Assembly (NCBI RefSeq): GCF_000350225.1
Contig: NW_005179101.1
Span: 244,293 to 308,292, forward strand
Reading direction: 5' to 3'
Length of the DNA: 64,000 nt
Source of the DNA: Chondrus crispus
Taxonomy: Eukaryota; Rhodophyta; Florideophyceae; Gigartinales; Gigartinaceae
The translations under genes were made by a program, and so were the position numbers. This document shows positions 62,686-64,000 of this stretch, piece after piece; position 1 is the first letter of the stretch, and every line of letters starts with the position of its first letter. A model generated the notes under the pieces. The model searched no databases, was not told where the DNA came from, and worked only from the letters and a program-made list of their open reading frames with translations.

Positions 62686-64000
62686 TTAGGGGCCTTGAGT
62701 CCGGCAGCGGGGGGGGTTCGCTGTTTCGGGGCGGTTCGCCCCGATTTGAGAGCGGAACCCAGTGAGACGCGCGAGACCGCCCTCGGTTCCTCCGCCGGTG
62801 ACGGCGTCCATCAGCCCCGGCAGGCGCGGCATTGCGAGCGGCGGTGTCGCAGGGGTCCCTCCCGAAGGGGTCGCGTCAGGGAGGTTTTCATCTTCCCCGT
62901 TTGAGGACCCCTGTCCCAGCGGGGGACCTATCACGTTGCTACGCAACGGAGGAGACCTGACGGCCAGGTCGCGAGAGAGCCGGTCTTTCAGTCCCGTCCC
63001 CCAGAAGATTGTGACGGTGTGGTCGTCCACCTGTACGACAGGGAAGGGTCTCTCGGTCCGCGGTGCGAGCATATTGTTAACCCGGTCCTTGTCCGTTTTC
63101 TCCTCGGACCGTAGCGCAGCCTCGTGGTTCACGAGTACTTGATCCCCCACCCGATAGTCCGGGGTGGCGTGGCTTATCCGATTATCGAAATCGTTCTTAT
63201 ACCGCTCCTGTCCGGCCAGCAAGTTGCGGCTGGCCGTCGACATCAGGCTGCAGAGCCACGCTAGGTAGCGGATCTTGAACTGCGCCCTTGAGTCGGATGG
63301 GTCCAACAGCGGCGTTTGTTGCAGGGATAGCGTACTCGGGGTCCGGGATAATACCAGGTCGAACGGTCGCATACCGATCATCCTGTTCGCTCTGCAATTG
63401 TATCCGTACGTCAGGGCGTCCGTGTACTAATCCTAGTCACGTTGATTATCGGCGAGGTAATGCCGGAGGGTGGATACCAACGTCCGGTTGAATCTTTCCA
63501 CCTGCCCATTCGTTTGGGGGTGATATTCCGTGGTAAACACGCTCTCAATTGAGAGTATCTTGCACACGGCGAGGAAAACGCTCGAGGTGAATTGTCCTCC
63601 GTTATCGGAGAGAAGTTTCACTGGGGCGCCGTATACGAACACCCAGTGGGAAATGAACGCTTCAGCAACCGTTTCAGCGGTAATCCTCTTGAGCGGGACC
63701 GTCCTGGTCAGCTTGGAGTATCTGTCCGTCATCACTAAGAGGTAACGGTTTCCTCTTGGTGTACGGGGAAGCACGCCGAGAATATCAATGGCGATGTACT
63801 CCAGGGGCCCTGACGGAGGAAATGTCTTCAACTCAGAGTTGTGCTTCCGCAGTTTGATGCGTGCCTTCGCGCAGTCGGGAACCTCCTTACGGTCGAGTAG
63901 GAGTCCACCGACATGCTTGGCCAATAAAACCGCTGTCTTAGCGTATAGAACAATCGCCTGCCTCTTGGATGGCCAGAGGTGGCGGGATAATGCGACAAGT
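62686..64000 (-). pseudogene. pol: Gypsy-E integrase (partial, continues right)
   Basis: The minus frame 63,924-63,433 holds the end of the zinc finger (VPDCAKARIKLRK) and the catalytic core: Asp in EYIAIDILG, Asp in LLSDNGGQF, Glu in NGQVERFNRTL. Two TAG codons (about 63,430 and 63,424) interrupt it just after DNQRD, at positions where integrases commonly have Trp. The same frame continues to 62,686 with the GPY/F-type C-terminal region (YRVGDQVLVNHEAAL) and a proline/glycine-rich tail. Integrase would insert the cDNA, giving a 5-bp duplication. Sequence 63,925-64,000 continues the same frame toward RNase H. Confidence 0.9.

Larger units (their letters stand above)
55653..64000 (-). mobile_element. 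Gypsy-E: chromodomain Ty3/gypsy element, 3' part (continues right of window)
   Basis: Minus-strand order within the window is integrase (from 64,000), chromodomain (about 62,240-62,420), a 5.7 kb region with a large plus-strand coding stretch, polypurine tract GAGAGGGGGCCA (56,263-56,276) and 3' LTR (56,262-55,653). It interrupts Copia-D2. RT, protease, gag and 5' LTR lie to the right of the window. Confidence 0.8.

Overview
The window is eukaryotic nuclear DNA, densely packed with transposable elements, with only a handful of ordinary genes. I see no bacterial gene order, ribosome binding sites, rRNA or CRISPR array. A single-exon Rieske oxygenase of the pheophorbide a oxygenase/Tic55 type (32,314-33,963) with a plastid-targeting-like N-terminus points to a photosynthetic eukaryote. 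Single-exon genes set between nested gypsy and copia elements fit an intron-poor red alga of the Chondrus type. That assignment is inference, and another alga cannot be excluded from this window.

Layout. (1) 1-5,336: the 5' end of a GC-rich Ty3/gypsy element on the minus strand (LTR, gag, protease/RT cut by the window edge), followed by a related 3' end with its LTR (6,885-7,602). (2) 7,603-15,585: gene-poor sequence with a small TIR element, a broken unknown gene interrupted by two perfect palindromes, and a decayed pogo-type transposase. (3) 15,803-20,859: a 5.06 kb unit with gypsy pol inside two 273-bp LTR-like repeats in INVERTED orientation, flanked by GCACG on both sides. (4) 21,036-26,857: a nearly complete copia element on the minus strand, whose 5' LTR is cut by a two-gene PIF/Harbinger transposon (26,858-29,620). 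(5) 29,902-37,352: the most gene-like part, with a basic SIM-containing protein, the Rieske oxygenase, a copia LTR carrying a 699-bp pogo-like element with its own ORF, and a single-pass membrane protein. (6) 37,353-44,511: pogo-like and other TIR elements (one nested), a solo LTR and a small secreted-protein gene. (7) 44,844-55,652: two close copies of a second copia family, one inserted inside a TIR element; between them lies a decayed piggyBac element. (8) 55,653-64,000: a chromodomain gypsy element on the minus strand that interrupts the second copia copy and carries a large open reading region on the opposite strand between its chromodomain and 3' LTR.

Working relations. Most coding capacity is gag, protease, integrase, RT/RNase H or transposase, and most of it is damaged by single stops or one-base shifts. 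Several insertions can be dated relative to each other: copia into a TIR element (with an empty-site copy in the window), a solo LTR into copia, gypsy into copia, the pogo-like element into a copia LTR (again with an empty-site copy), Harbinger into a copia LTR, and a Harbinger-type MITE into a pogo-like element.

All element families, boundaries and target-site duplications were read by eye. Terminal coordinates may be off by one or two bases.
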